Origin: Pseudoalteromonas denitrificans DSM 6059
GTDB taxonomy: Bacteria > Pseudomonadota > Gammaproteobacteria > Enterobacterales > Alteromonadaceae
Direction of reading: 5' to 3'
Length of the DNA stretch: 64,000 nt
Assembly: GCF_900112265.1 (NCBI RefSeq)
Contig: NZ_FOLO01000005.1
Span: 62,001 to 126,000 of the forward strand
Shown: positions 46,778 through 56,305 of the stretch, in pieces
Layout of the letters: the number at the start of each line of letters is the position of its first letter
Numbering within the stretch: position 1 is the stretch's first letter
Notes under the pieces: model-generated
What the model was told of the DNA's origin: nothing
The model's input: the letters and a program-made list of their open reading frames with translations, nothing else
Databases searched by the model: none
Program-made: the position numbers and the translations under genes

Positions 46778-47545
46778 ATGTTAAATATTGAACCAATTCA
46801 CGCATATTCAGATAACTTCATTTGGGCTATAACTAAGACATCAGAGCAATCACTTTTTGTTGTTGATCCAGGTCAGGCAGAACCCGTTATTGCGTATATC
46901 AAACAGCATGCATTACAGCTCAAAGGAATTTTAATAACACATCATCACTGGGACCATACAAATGGCGTTGAAAAATTAAAACAAATCTATCCTGATGCCA
47001 TTGTTTACGGGCCTAAAAACAGCCCTTTTAAAGGAACTGATGTAAAATTAATACAAGGCGATAACCTAAACATATTAGGTCATATGTTTAATATTACAGA
47101 AACACCTGGCCATACATTAGATCATATTTGTTATTATACTGATGACATCTTATTTTGCGGAGATACGCTTTTTAGCGCAGGATGTGGAAGATTGTTTGAA
47201 GGAACCCCTACACAAATGTTTCAATCTTTACAAAAAATATCGACATTACCTGCCACATGTAAAATATATTGTACTCACGAATATACATTAGATAATTTAA
47301 CCTTCGCAAAAACAGTAGAACCTAATAACGTAAATTTGACGCAATATCTTAAAGAAGTGATCCACAAACGAAATAATGACATTAATACGATACCAACAAG
47401 TTTATGTGTAGAATTTAAAATAAACCCCTTTTTAAGAAGTTTAAATCCAGATAATCAGTTTGTTATTCCCAATGAATTTAAGAATACAAATAATAAACCT
47501 GAATCTTCATTTACCAGCTTGCGTCAATATAAAGATAATTTTTAA
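46778..47545 (+). CDS. gloB: hydroxyacylglutathione hydrolase (glyoxalase II)
   Basis: The product has 255 residues, the usual length. The metallo-hydrolase motif THHHWDHTNG (about residues 52-61), a metal His in TPGHTLDH, GDTLFSAGCGRLFEG and the C-terminal glutathione-binding domain ending in FTSLRQYKDNF are all present. It hydrolyses S-lactoylglutathione to lactate and glutathione, the second step of methylglyoxal detoxification. Confidence 0.96.
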   Translation: MLNIEPIHAYSDNFIWAITKTSEQSLFVVDPGQAEPVIAYIKQHALQLKGILITHHHWDHTNGVEKLKQIYPDAIVYGPKNSPFKGTDVKLIQGDNLNILGHMFNITETPGHTLDHICYYTDDILFCGDTLFSAGCGRLFEGTPTQMFQSLQKISTLPATCKIYCTHEYTLDNLTFAKTVEPNNVNLTQYLKEVIHKRNNDINTIPTSLCVEFKINPFLRSLNPDNQFVIPNEFKNTNNKPESSFTSLRQYKDNF

Positions 47546-47701
47546 CATATAATCACTTACTTACATTCAAATATACAATATAGATTAAATACTTACTATT
47601 TTAAAAAATTTATCATATATCTATGCTACTTGAGGCAAAAGTCTTTAAAAGGTAATATCACACTGTTTTGTTACTTTGATAGATAAATACTAAATATAAT
47701 A

Positions 47702-49285
47702 ATGAATAAATCTCACATAATTTTTTTTACAACATTATTGTTAGCTGGTTGTCAGTTAACAATAACTGAAGACACTCCGTTAACACAGGCCCAACAACCT
47801 GCAGGACACCAAACGGCTCAACCCAATGATGTTGTTGATGCCCTAACTATTCTAGCTTTACAAGGCAATCAAAGCGAGCCTGTTGAAGAAGTACCTATAT
47901 TTGATGATGTATGGGAAAGAATTAATTATCAACTGTCTATTCCCGTACCTCAAAATCGTGCTGTGGTCACTGAGCGTAATTATTATGCAAAACATCAAAA
48001 GTATTTAAATCGAATATCAACACGTGGTGCCCCCTACCTTTACTACATAGTAGAAGAAGTAGAGAAAAGAAAAATGCCGATAGAACTTGCATTACTGCCC
48101 ATAGTAGAAAGTGCATTTGACCCTTTTGGTTTCTCACACCGCAGCGCTTCTGGTATTTGGCAATTTATGCCAGTTACAGGAGAACGTTTCGATTTAAAAC
48201 AAAACTGGTGGTATGATGGACGTCGCGATATTGTACAATCAACCCGCGCTGCACTGGACTATTTATCATATTTACACAAAACGCTTGAAGGTGATTGGCT
48301 AAACGCGATAGCTGCATATAACTCAGGTGAAGGGCGAGTGTTACGTGCAATAAAGAAAAACCGTAAAAAACACCTACCAACCGATTTTTGGTCTCTTGAC
48401 CTACCAGCTGAAACCACAGCTTATGTACCAAAACTACTTGCATTGGCTGACTTATTAAAAAATCAAAAAGAATTTAACGTTACATGGAAAAAAATAATAA
48501 ATGCACAAGTAATTGATGTTGTTGATGTTGGCACACAAATAGATTTGGCATTAGCAGCACAAATGGCAGAGATTAACATTACGGAACTCTATCGTTTAAA
48601 TCCAGCATTTAATCGATGGGCAACCGATCCAGATGGCCCTCATAACTTATTATTGCCCATTGATAAAATTGCGGCTTTTTCTAAAAAACTGGCTAAAACA
48701 AAAGTAGAAGATAGGATCCGGTGGCAACGTTATCAAGTACAAAAAGGCGATAGTTTATCTGTAATCGCAAACAAATTTAAAACAAGTACTGACTCTATTA
48801 AAACTTTAAATAAACTAAGTTCTAATATGATCAAACTTGGTCAGCATTTATTTGTACCATTAAGTAATGGCCAAATTGATAATAAGCATCTGTCAAAACA
48901 GATGAAGTTTGCAACTAAGACCAGTTCACCTAAAGGTAAAAAGTCATCTTATATCGTTAAAAAAGGGGATACGCTTTGGGATATAAGCCATGCGCACGGA
49001 GTAACAATCCAACAACTTAGTAATTGGAATAAATTAAAAACAAGCGCAATGATAAAGCCAGGACAAAAACTACTAGTTTATAAAAAAGTTAATGCTATCA
49101 AGGTTGTTTCGTCGGCCAATAGAACAATAACCTATAAAGTACGAAGTGGAGACTCTCTTGCACGAATAGCTGATAAATTTAATATTTCTATAAGTGATAT
49201 TATAAAATGGAACAGCATTAATCGAAAAAAATACCTACAACCAGGACAAAAACTGAAATTACATCTTGATGTAAAAAAATCCTAA
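47702..49285 (+). CDS. mltD: membrane-bound lytic murein transglycosylase D
   Basis: The product has 527 residues. It has a lipoprotein signal LLLAGCQLT (lipid Cys about residue 17) and an SLT domain with the catalytic Glu in LLPIVESAFDPFG and the ASGIWQFMP and AIAAYNSGEGRV motifs. Three LysM peptidoglycan-binding repeats follow, starting at about residues 341, 418 and 479 (each YxVxxGDSL/T-like). It cleaves glycan strands to anhydro-muropeptides at the outer membrane. The gloB-mltD order is as in E. coli. Confidence 0.95.
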   Translation: MNKSHIIFFTTLLLAGCQLTITEDTPLTQAQQPAGHQTAQPNDVVDALTILALQGNQSEPVEEVPIFDDVWERINYQLSIPVPQNRAVVTERNYYAKHQKYLNRISTRGAPYLYYIVEEVEKRKMPIELALLPIVESAFDPFGFSHRSASGIWQFMPVTGERFDLKQNWWYDGRRDIVQSTRAALDYLSYLHKTLEGDWLNAIAAYNSGEGRVLRAIKKNRKKHLPTDFWSLDLPAETTAYVPKLLALADLLKNQKEFNVTWKKIINAQVIDVVDVGTQIDLALAAQMAEINITELYRLNPAFNRWATDPDGPHNLLLPIDKIAAFSKKLAKTKVEDRIRWQRYQVQKGDSLSVIANKFKTSTDSIKTLNKLSSNMIKLGQHLFVPLSNGQIDNKHLSKQMKFATKTSSPKGKKSSYIVKKGDTLWDISHAHGVTIQQLSNWNKLKTSAMIKPGQKLLVYKKVNAIKVVSSANRTITYKVRSGDSLARIADKFNISISDIIKWNSINRKKYLQPGQKLKLHLDVKKS

Positions 49286-49323
49286 GCTAAACTTACTTAA
49301 GTCCCAAATAAAGGAAAATTCAC

Positions 49324-49572
49324 ATGGATGTAAAAAAAACAAAAAAAACTAAGTTGCAAGAGTTTTACTTATACTGCTTTAGTACCTTAGTGACAACTTA
49401 TTTTGTTGGTAGTTTAGCTGGCATGACAATGTTATCAACAAAGTTTGATTTTACACTTCCCGTTAACCTGATCCTGTTATTTTTGTTATTACCAATACTA
49501 TATTTTGGATATATGACTTATCGTTCTTTGAGAATATTGATCAATGCTTTAGATTTAAACGCTGAAGTTTAA
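49324..49572 (+). CDS. small two-helix membrane protein
   Basis: The 82-residue product has a basic N-terminus and two hydrophobic helices (about residues 17-37 and 46-64). The ribosome site aagga 9 bases before the ATG supports a real gene. It lies 38 bases after mltD and may be co-transcribed. The family is not recognised. Confidence 0.6.
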   Translation: MDVKKTKKTKLQEFYLYCFSTLVTTYFVGSLAGMTMLSTKFDFTLPVNLILLFLLLPILYFGYMTYRSLRILINALDLNAEV

Positions 49573-49609
49573 TAATTACAGTCATATTCAATTGTTGAAA
49601 ATGCTTACG

Positions 49610-49951
49610 CTAAGCAAATACATCAATACCAATTAAATCTTGGACTTCACTTCTACGGTTTTGGTGAGCCAATGATGTATATGCCGCGATGGCAATACTC
49701 GACTTATGGTTTGGTTGATCGTAAATTGTACTGCCCGACTCTTTCTCTAAATTTTTCTCAAACTTATAAATGGCATCGGGACTATTCTTAAATTCGAAAG
49801 CATCTCTTGTATTTTTTGGATAATGTTGAACACTTACAGCTTGTTCTAACTTACTTGACTGTAAATCAAAGGAGGGTGTTTTAACTAATTGCTTGGGCTT
49901 TGAATATGTAATAGCATCAAAGCCCAACTGTGCGCCAATCAATAGTGACAT
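49610..49951 (-). CDS. conserved hypothetical protein
   Basis: The 113-residue polar product has no clear signal peptide. The C-terminal segment AIAAYTSLAHQNRRSEVQDLIGIDVFA seems familiar from hypothetical proteins of marine gammaproteobacteria, but I cannot name a family. It is the last gene of a yoaA-tsaB-unknown operon, 43 bases after tsaB, with ggag upstream of the ATG. Confidence 0.6.
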   Translation of the reverse strand: MSLLIGAQLGFDAITYSKPKQLVKTPSFDLQSSKLEQAVSVQHYPKNTRDAFEFKNSPDAIYKFEKNLEKESGSTIYDQPNHKSSIAIAAYTSLAHQNRRSEVQDLIGIDVFA

Positions 49952-49994
49952 TTAAACATTAAACTCCTTCAATTTAACAATGAGTATAAAATAC

Positions 49995-50687
49995 TTATTC
50001 TTTACCCGGTAGTTTTTTCCAAGTCACTGTATCACGAACATAAACGGGTTGAGCCTGCGCTGCAGTAACTGTATCACCTTTTTTATATAAACTCTCTGCA
50101 ATTGGCAACATAAATTTAGCATTTGGTAAAGTAATTTTAGATATAAATTGTATATTATCACTTTGATGCAATTGGGGGTAAGTTTCAAATCCGGTGCCAA
50201 CCGCAACAACATTTAAATCGCCAAGCTCTAGTAATTCAGGTTTAATTACTATTTCTTTATTAACTAACTGAGCAATGCCGTTATTATCAGCGCGATAATG
50301 CGCAAAATAAACTTCCGACATTCTTGCATCTATTGCGGCATAAACATCAACGGCACCCGTTTCTTTAATTGCCTGCTGCGCCATAATTTGTAGAGTAGAA
50401 ATTCCAATTACAGGAATATTAGCAGAAAAAGCTAATCCCTGTGTTATTGCAACACTGATCCTAACACCCGTGAAACTCCCTGGCCCGCGACCAAATGCAA
50501 TGACATCAAGCGCTTTTAATTTTGTATTGTCTTTTTCTAATAATGACGCTATTAAAGGTAAAATTTTCTGACTATGCTCTTGAGGGCAAACTTCAAAATG
50601 GCTCACAATTTGTTGCTCAGTTTCAGCTGAAATAGCAACCGACAAAGCTTCTGTAGCGGCATCTAAAGCTAATACTTTTAAACTCAT
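49995..50687 (-). CDS. tsaB: tRNA t6A modification protein TsaB
   Basis: The product has 230 residues. The N-terminus LALDAATEALSVAIS and the segment IAFGRGPGSFTGVRISVAITQGLAF (about residues 64-88) are diagnostic of TsaB/YeaZ, a degenerate ASKHA-fold partner of TsaD. With TsaD and TsaE it makes threonylcarbamoyl-adenosine 37 in ANN-decoding tRNAs and is essential in many bacteria. It sits 21 bases downstream of yoaA, the order also found in E. coli. Confidence 0.95.
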   Translation of the reverse strand: MSLKVLALDAATEALSVAISAETEQQIVSHFEVCPQEHSQKILPLIASLLEKDNTKLKALDVIAFGRGPGSFTGVRISVAITQGLAFSANIPVIGISTLQIMAQQAIKETGAVDVYAAIDARMSEVYFAHYRADNNGIAQLVNKEIVIKPELLELGDLNVVAVGTGFETYPQLHQSDNIQFISKITLPNAKFMLPIAESLYKKGDTVTAAQAQPVYVRDTVTWKKLPGKE

Positions 50688-50708
50688 TAATATTTTCTCA
50701 CTTATTGT

Positions 50709-52649
50709 TCAATCTATCTGAGTTAAAAACTCAGCTGCTTTATCTAAATCTCGTGTTCTATTCATATTTGGTAAACTTGAAATAAATACTTCACCATAAT
50801 GTTTTGTTACTAAACGGTTATCACAAATAACCAAAACGCCTTTATCAGTTTGATCTCTGATCAACCTTCCAACACCCTGTTTAAGCGCTATAACAGCTTG
50901 CGGTAACTGTATTGTGGCAAAAGGATCTTGCCCCGCAAGTTTACATGCCTTCATTTTTGCTTGTAGTAAAGGGTCATCGGGCGCAATAAATGGTAATTTA
51001 TCAATGATAACACAGCTTAATGTACTTCCTCTAACATCAACCCCTTCCCAAAATGAAGCTGTTCCAAGTAAAACTGAATTACCATGCAGCACAAACTTTT
51101 CAAGTAGTATTCTTTTTGATGTTTGTCCTTGTACCAATAGAGGATATTTCACCAAAGTAGAAATACCTTGTGCAACAAGATCCATCATTCTGTAACTGGT
51201 AAATAATATAAAACATCTTCCTTGAGCAGCATCAATTAACTGCTTTGAAACCTTTACTAAAGCATGTGCCATATCTTGAGAATTTGCTTCAGGCAAATAA
51301 CGCGGTAAACACAATAATGCTTGTTTTTGGTAATCAAATGGGCTCTGAACAATTAAACTTTTTTCAGGTTTTAGCCCTAAAGAAGTATTAAAGTGTAGTA
51401 ATGAATCATCCACAGATAATGTCGCGGAAGTAAACCCCCAAGCAGCATCTTGTTTTTCCATCATATCACTGAATTTTTGAGCGATATCCAATGGTGTGAT
51501 ATTAATACTGACATGTAATCTTGTTGTTTCAAACCAATAACTTAAGCTATTATCTTTGGTATCAAACATCAATTCTAACAAGGCTTTAAAAGAAATACAG
51601 CGTTCAAAACAATGTTCTATTTTATCACTTCTTTCTAAAGCTAATTTTATAACCTGATATAAAAATGTAATATCATTAATAATCCGATCAGCGGCAAACT
51701 TTATACCTGAATGTTTAAGTATTTGACGCCAATCCCCTCTTCCGGAACCCGCTGGAAACTCAAGTCTAAAATCTTTTAGACTGGACTCTAATTTATCAAT
51801 TGCTTTTCCAAGTTGGACCATATCAAATAATTCAGATCGGTAAATCAAACGTAAATCTTTAATTAATGCGAGTAATGCCCTACTGCTTACACTCTGGCCA
51901 AAGTAATTACTTGCTATTTCTGCTAGCTGGTGTGCTTCATCAAAAATATATCCGTGTGCTTGGGGTATAAGCTCCGCAAAACCTGTATCTTTAACCGCCA
52001 TATCAGCAAAAAACAAATGATGATTAACAATCACTAAGTCTGCTTCCATGGCTTTCATTCTGGCTTTTTTGATATAACAATCGTCATAATCAGGACATGT
52101 CTGCCCTAGGCAATTATCTGAAGTAGAGGTCACATATGGTAAAACTTTCGCACCTTCTTCGATGCCAATACAGTCTGCCATATCACCCGTTTTAGTATTA
52201 CTGGCAAACTTAGCAACCATTGCCAGTTGATGCAAAACATCAGGGTCATCAGTTGGTACATGCGAAATATGCTGATTTAATCTGAATGGGCATAAATAAT
52301 TAGCCCGCCCTTTAAGTAAAGCTGTTTTTTTTCCTAATTTCATTGCCGATAGCACATTTGGCAAATCACGATGAAAAAGTTGTTCTTGAAGCGCTTTAGT
52401 CCCCGTTGAAATTATTATTTTACATACAGATTTAGTATCTTCATGTAATAACGCTGGTACTAAATAGGCAAATGTTTTCCCTATACCCGTGCCAGCTTCT
52501 ATCACAACCTGAGTTTTTTCCTTTAGTGCTTTTTCAATCGCAATCGCCATATCAATTTGCGCTTGTCTTGGTTGATAACCTTCCACCTTGAAAGATAAAG
52601 GACCATCTTTTTCAAAAAAGGAGGCGACTTTACTCATTTGTTGCGACAT
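50709..52649 (-). CDS. yoaA: DinG-family DNA helicase YoaA
   Basis: The 646-residue product is an XPD-like superfamily 2 helicase. Motif I is EAGTGIGKTFAYLVPAL (about residues 47-63). Cysteines expected for the Fe-S cluster lie in YLCPF and the segment CLGQTCPDYDDC (about 115-195). The DEAH box reads FDEAH (about 237). Late motifs are FWEGVDVRG and QGVGRLIR. It unwinds DNA during repair of damaged forks. It heads the yoaA-tsaB operon. Confidence 0.92.
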   Translation of the reverse strand: MSQQMSKVASFFEKDGPLSFKVEGYQPRQAQIDMAIAIEKALKEKTQVVIEAGTGIGKTFAYLVPALLHEDTKSVCKIIISTGTKALQEQLFHRDLPNVLSAMKLGKKTALLKGRANYLCPFRLNQHISHVPTDDPDVLHQLAMVAKFASNTKTGDMADCIGIEEGAKVLPYVTSTSDNCLGQTCPDYDDCYIKKARMKAMEADLVIVNHHLFFADMAVKDTGFAELIPQAHGYIFDEAHQLAEIASNYFGQSVSSRALLALIKDLRLIYRSELFDMVQLGKAIDKLESSLKDFRLEFPAGSGRGDWRQILKHSGIKFAADRIINDITFLYQVIKLALERSDKIEHCFERCISFKALLELMFDTKDNSLSYWFETTRLHVSINITPLDIAQKFSDMMEKQDAAWGFTSATLSVDDSLLHFNTSLGLKPEKSLIVQSPFDYQKQALLCLPRYLPEANSQDMAHALVKVSKQLIDAAQGRCFILFTSYRMMDLVAQGISTLVKYPLLVQGQTSKRILLEKFVLHGNSVLLGTASFWEGVDVRGSTLSCVIIDKLPFIAPDDPLLQAKMKACKLAGQDPFATIQLPQAVIALKQGVGRLIRDQTDKGVLVICDNRLVTKHYGEVFISSLPNMNRTRDLDKAAEFLTQID

Positions 52650-52784
52650 GAATTTATCCGAATATATAAGAAAGGCTATTTTACATTGTTTAAGATCAAT
52701 ATCAGATAAAAAAATACAAAAATCACATCATTTTTATGTTTTGATAGGTCTATTAACTAGTAACAAATAATTCTAAGGAAAATA

Positions 52785-53303
52785 ATGAAGTTCGTTACTT
52801 ATATTTTTATTTTAATGGGAGTCTTCTCCGTCACAACAAACGCTCAAACATCTGTATCTGTAGGTGAATTAGCACCAAGTTTTAAATTAATAAAAAATGA
52901 CGGTTCCACGTTTGATTTAAAAGATTATATAAATGAAAAACCTGTTTATCTAATTTTTTGGAATACCTGGTGCGCTCATTGTCTAAAAAAAATACCAAAA
53001 TTAATTTCACTGCAAAACAAATTAGCGTCAAAAATAGCAATACTGGCCATTAATACCAGCTGGAGTGAAGATGAAAAAGGCATTGAAGACTTTATAAAAA
53101 ACTACAAGGTAAATTACTCAGTCGCATATGATCATAATGCATTAGTCACTAAAAAATATAAAGTATTGGGCACACCCACTGAATTTATCATAGATATTAA
53201 CGGCAGAATAATATTTAGGGATTCAGTGCCTGAAGATATTTCTGACTTTATACCTAAGTGGTCGACAATAATATCTAACTCTTCCACTCATAACACAGAA
53301 TAA
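52785..53303 (+). CDS. TlpA-like thioredoxin-fold protein, exported
   Basis: The 172-residue product has a signal peptide (about residues 1-20). The thioredoxin fold has the active site NTWCAHCLKK (CxxC about residues 65-68) and a cis-Pro segment VLGTPTEFII. It would act as a periplasmic thiol-disulfide reductase. The ribosome site aagga precedes the ATG. It is the first gene of a short cluster with a Tat-exported subunit and a broken GMC dehydrogenase, spaced by 6-7 bases. Confidence 0.88.
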   Translation: MKFVTYIFILMGVFSVTTNAQTSVSVGELAPSFKLIKNDGSTFDLKDYINEKPVYLIFWNTWCAHCLKKIPKLISLQNKLASKIAILAINTSWSEDEKGIEDFIKNYKVNYSVAYDHNALVTKKYKVLGTPTEFIIDINGRIIFRDSVPEDISDFIPKWSTIISNSSTHNTE

Positions 53304-53309
53304 ATTTAA

Positions 53310-53909
53310 ATGAATTTATGTGAAATACAAATAAATAAAAAGCCACCTGAGTCAGGTTTAACGAGAAGAGATTTTTTAAGAAGTACGACTTCCATAGCTC
53401 TTTTAGCAACGTTGGGTACAACAAAACCTATATTTTCAAAAAATATAATTTTAGGTACTAATTTTGATTCTTTTACCTTAGTTGAAGAAACGACACTTAA
53501 AGCAGTTCAAATGATTTTATTTCCAGACGATGGCGACGGTCCTTCAGCAGAAGATTTACGTGCATATCAATATTTAGACTGGGCATTAGAAGATCCTCAA
53601 AATATATCAGATGGAGATAGGTCATTCATTAAAAAAGGAATTGCTTGGCTTGATGAACTGGCAAACAAAAATTTCCAAAAAGATTTTATTTATTCATCAA
53701 CAATTCATAAAAATACGCTTTTAGATCAAATATCTCATAGTAAGTCAGGAGAAAATTGGATTTCATTATTATTGTATTATTTAATTGAAGCGCTTACATT
53801 AGATCCCATTTATGGCGGTAATAAAAATGGCATTGGATGGCGTTGGTTAAAACATCAACCAGGCTTTCCACAACCTGGCATCAACAAAACTTACCTCAAC
53901 TTTATCTAA
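53310..53909 (+). CDS. gluconate 2-dehydrogenase subunit 3-like protein, Tat exported
   Basis: The 199-residue product carries a twin-arginine signal (LTRRDFLRSTTSIALLATLG, about residues 18-37). The mature part matches the small-subunit family that accompanies GMC-type flavoprotein dehydrogenases, with DGDGPSAEDLRAYQYLDWAL and GGNKNGIGWRWLKHQPGFPQP. Such subunits escort the large flavoprotein through the Tat pathway. The large subunit directly downstream is broken, so this gene may no longer serve its original role. Confidence 0.85.
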   Translation: MNLCEIQINKKPPESGLTRRDFLRSTTSIALLATLGTTKPIFSKNIILGTNFDSFTLVEETTLKAVQMILFPDDGDGPSAEDLRAYQYLDWALEDPQNISDGDRSFIKKGIAWLDELANKNFQKDFIYSSTIHKNTLLDQISHSKSGENWISLLLYYLIEALTLDPIYGGNKNGIGWRWLKHQPGFPQPGINKTYLNFI

Positions 53910-53916
53910 GACATTT

Positions 53917-54773
53917 ATGACAACTAAAAATAAAAAATACGACATTTGCATAATAGGTAGCGGCGCTGGTGGTAGTCCTGTCGCATATACTCTCGCAAAA
54001 GCGGGCTACACAGTTGCAGTTGTAGAGAAAGGCAAGTGGTATAATGAAAGTGATTTTTCCAAAGATGAACAGTTATCAAGACACGATATTTTCAAATCTA
54101 AATTTAAAGATGAACGCCATGTTTTAGAAGAGCCAAATAAAGATGGTATTTGGTCAAAAGATACAACATCACAGTTTTAAAAATAACTGAAAAGCCCATA
54201 AAAGGCGGCACGCTTGATTTTGTTTTTGATCCTCCAAGTTTAGCTTCAAAAGCAAATAGCTTAAAATATCAAGAAGGTAACTTGGTTTGGGGGACTGCAT
54301 TAAAACAAAGAATCAAATCACATTTCACCCAATCAAAAGATTTCAAATTTGAAGTATTTTGTGACTGGTTAACAAATGATGAATGTTACGTTTCCTTAGA
54401 CCCGACAGAAAAAGATAAATGGGGAACCCCTGTTGCAAAAGTTAGAGTAGGATTTCATCAACATGATGTAAAAGTTGCTCAATACTTAGTAGACAAAGGC
54501 GTTGAAATTATGAAAAGCATGGGAGCCCATAAAGCATGGGGAAACGTATTTACTTCTCCAACCTCCAACTTAATTGCTGGCGGATGCCGGTTTGGCAATG
54601 ATCCAAAAACATCAGTACTAGATAAAAACTGTAAAGTTCATGGTATCGATAATTTATTTGTAACAGATGGAAGTTTTATGCCAAATGGTGGCAGTGTTAC
54701 ACCCACAATGACAATTTATGCAAATTCTTTTAGGGTGGCAGATGAAATAAAAAAACGAATGAGCCAAGTTTAA
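53917..54773 (+). pseudogene. GMC oxidoreductase, internally deleted and frameshifted
   Basis: The N-terminal piece (53917-54180) has the FAD-binding Rossmann motif IIGSGAGGSPVAYTLAKAGY and runs into a stop. The C-terminal piece continues in another frame from about 54150 with DFVFDPPSLASKANSL and the family's closing segment LFVTDGSFMPNGGSVTPTMTIYANSFR. Intact relatives have about 500-550 residues; only about 285 are left, so roughly 250 central residues are missing around 54150-54190. The large catalytic subunit is therefore almost certainly non-functional. Confidence 0.85.
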
Positions 54774-54797
54774 TAAAATCAAACTAAAATATATCAA

Positions 54798-55016
54798 TCA
54801 AGCCCATGTATCTAAATGATTGTGTTCTTCTTTTTGCTCCTCAGCTTCTGATTTACCAGTATTTTTATTATTTTTAGCCTCATATTCACCAGATTTTCGC
54901 GCTTCTTTGTTCAACGCTTTTATTTTTGCTTCTTTAATACCTGCCACAATAATTAATTGTTTATTGAGTGGCTCAATATGTGCCACTCGAGGTAAAAAAG
55001 GTAATAAATTATCCAT
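54798..55016 (-). CDS. small charged hypothetical protein
   Basis: The 72-residue product starts MDNLLPFLPRVAHIEPLNKQ and ends in a highly charged Lys/Glu-rich tail (about residues 35-72) without hydrophobic segments. The ribosome site aggac 5 bases before the ATG supports translation. The family is not recognised. It is divergent from the his leader. Confidence 0.55.
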   Translation of the reverse strand: MDNLLPFLPRVAHIEPLNKQLIIVAGIKEAKIKALNKEARKSGEYEAKNNKNTGKSEAEEQKEEHNHLDTWA

Positions 55017-55194
55017 ACAACGTCCTATAATAATTCATTTATCTAACTTATTATCGACTGTTATAAGTTATTCTTTAAAGAATTATAAAAAAGGCTTGTA
55101 AGAATAGATAATCCATGTAAATCTATATTTACTTTAAAAAAGAAACTTTTATTCATATTTGAATATTATCTAAATTATATATACGGAACAAATT

Positions 55195-55242
55195 ATGTTA
55201 TTAAACCTGAACACTATTCACCATCATCATATTATCGAATAG
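55195..55242 (+). CDS. hisL: histidine operon leader peptide
   Basis: The 15-residue peptide MLLNLNTIHHHHIIE has four consecutive histidine codons and a gga ribosome site. Ribosome stalling at these codons when charged His-tRNA is scarce should favour the antiterminator downstream. E. coli hisL has seven His codons. Confidence 0.9.
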   Translation: MLLNLNTIHHHHIIE

Positions 55243-55339
55243 CCTTTCAGGTCTTTCGCTGAAAGGGTATTCCTAATAGGAACCTAAGGCGAATAAAAAA
55301 ATAGATTCATTTTCGCCCCGAGGTTTCCTCGGGGTTTTT
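55243..55339 (+). promoter_or_regulatory. his operon attenuator
   Basis: Hairpin cctttcag / ctgaaagg (55243-55266) follows the leader stop. The segment ggcgaa (55288-55293) can pair with ttcgcc (55312-55317). That pairing competes with the terminator hairpin ccccgagg / cctcgggg (55316-55334), which ends in five Ts. This is the classical layout of pause, antiterminator and terminator before hisG. Confidence 0.88.
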
Positions 55340-55401
55340 AGTTTTAAGCCCCTAAAAATTTACTAGCTTAAAAATGACTAAAAGAAAAACAGGAAATGAA
55401 C

Positions 55402-56301
55402 ATGACAGATACAAAGCGTTTACGCATCGCCATTCAAAAATCAGGCAGACTTTCAACAGATTGCCAAAATTTATTTAAACAACTCGGCATAAAACTCAAC
55501 TTAAGAGAGCAAAAACTCATTGCGCACTCGACTAATATGCCCATAGATATATTGCGTGTTCGCCACAATGATATTCCTGGTTTAGTCATGGACGGTGTAT
55601 GTGATTTAGGCATAGTAGGTGAAAACGAGCTTGTTGAAATGCAAGCAGAACGTCAACGCCTTTCTCTTCCTTCTAAGGTAAATAAATTAGCAAAACTTGA
55701 TTTTGGTTATTGTCGTTTAGCCCTTGCATGGCCACAAGAGTTAGGTTTAATTGATAAAAATTGGTTTCAAGATAAAAAAATAGCAACCACCTACCCTGCT
55801 ATTTTAAGTGAATATTTAACACGCGAAAATATCAGTGCAAGCTTAGTTAATTTGTCTGGTTCTGTTGAAGTGGCGCCCAGAGCAGGTTTAGCGGATGCTA
55901 TTTGCGACTTGGTTTCAACTGGTGCAACACTTGAAGCGAATGGTTTAATGCAAGGTGAAACCATAATGGAGTCATATGCTTGTTTAATCCAAAGTCCAAC
56001 CTTAGATTGCTCAAATAAATCAGCCTTAATAGAGAAACTATTGCCAAGACTCAAAGCAGTAAAACAAGCTAAAGAAAGTAAATATATTATGTTGCACGCC
56101 CCTAAAGCTCGCCTTAAAGAGATATGTGATTTATTGCCAGGCACAGGTCAACCAACAATGTTAGCTCTGGCGGGCTCTGATGAGATAGTTGCACTTCACA
56201 TGGTGAGTCAAGAAACCTTATTCTGGGAAACAATGGAGTCACTTAAGCAATTGGGTGCCAGCTCCATATTAGTGATGCCAATTGAAAAAATGATGGAGTA
56301 A
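55402..56301 (+). CDS. hisG: ATP phosphoribosyltransferase
   Basis: The product has 299 residues, the long HisG form with a C-terminal regulatory domain. [13 protein letters not shown] opens it, [13 protein letters not shown] and [19 protein letters not shown] are catalytic-domain markers, and [31 protein letters not shown] is the ACT-like end that binds histidine. It catalyses the first, feedback-inhibited step. The ATG at 55402 is chosen over 55396 because agga then has a 7-base spacing. Confidence 0.97.
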   Translation: MTDTKRLRIAIQKSGRLSTDCQNLFKQLGIKLNLREQKLIAHSTNMPIDILRVRHNDIPGLVMDGVCDLGIVGENELVEMQAERQRLSLPSKVNKLAKLDFGYCRLALAWPQELGLIDKNWFQDKKIATTYPAILSEYLTRENISASLVNLSGSVEVAPRAGLADAICDLVSTGATLEANGLMQGETIMESYACLIQSPTLDCSNKSALIEKLLPRLKAVKQAKESKYIMLHAPKARLKEICDLLPGTGQPTMLALAGSDEIVALHMVSQETLFWETMESLKQLGASSILVMPIEKMME

Positions 56302-56305
56302 GCAA

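Noticed and set aside
54150..54773. Independent gene starting with TTG at 54150
   Set aside because: Its sequence is the C-terminal half of a GMC oxidoreductase in a shifted frame, with no ribosome site; a pseudogene fragment explains it better.
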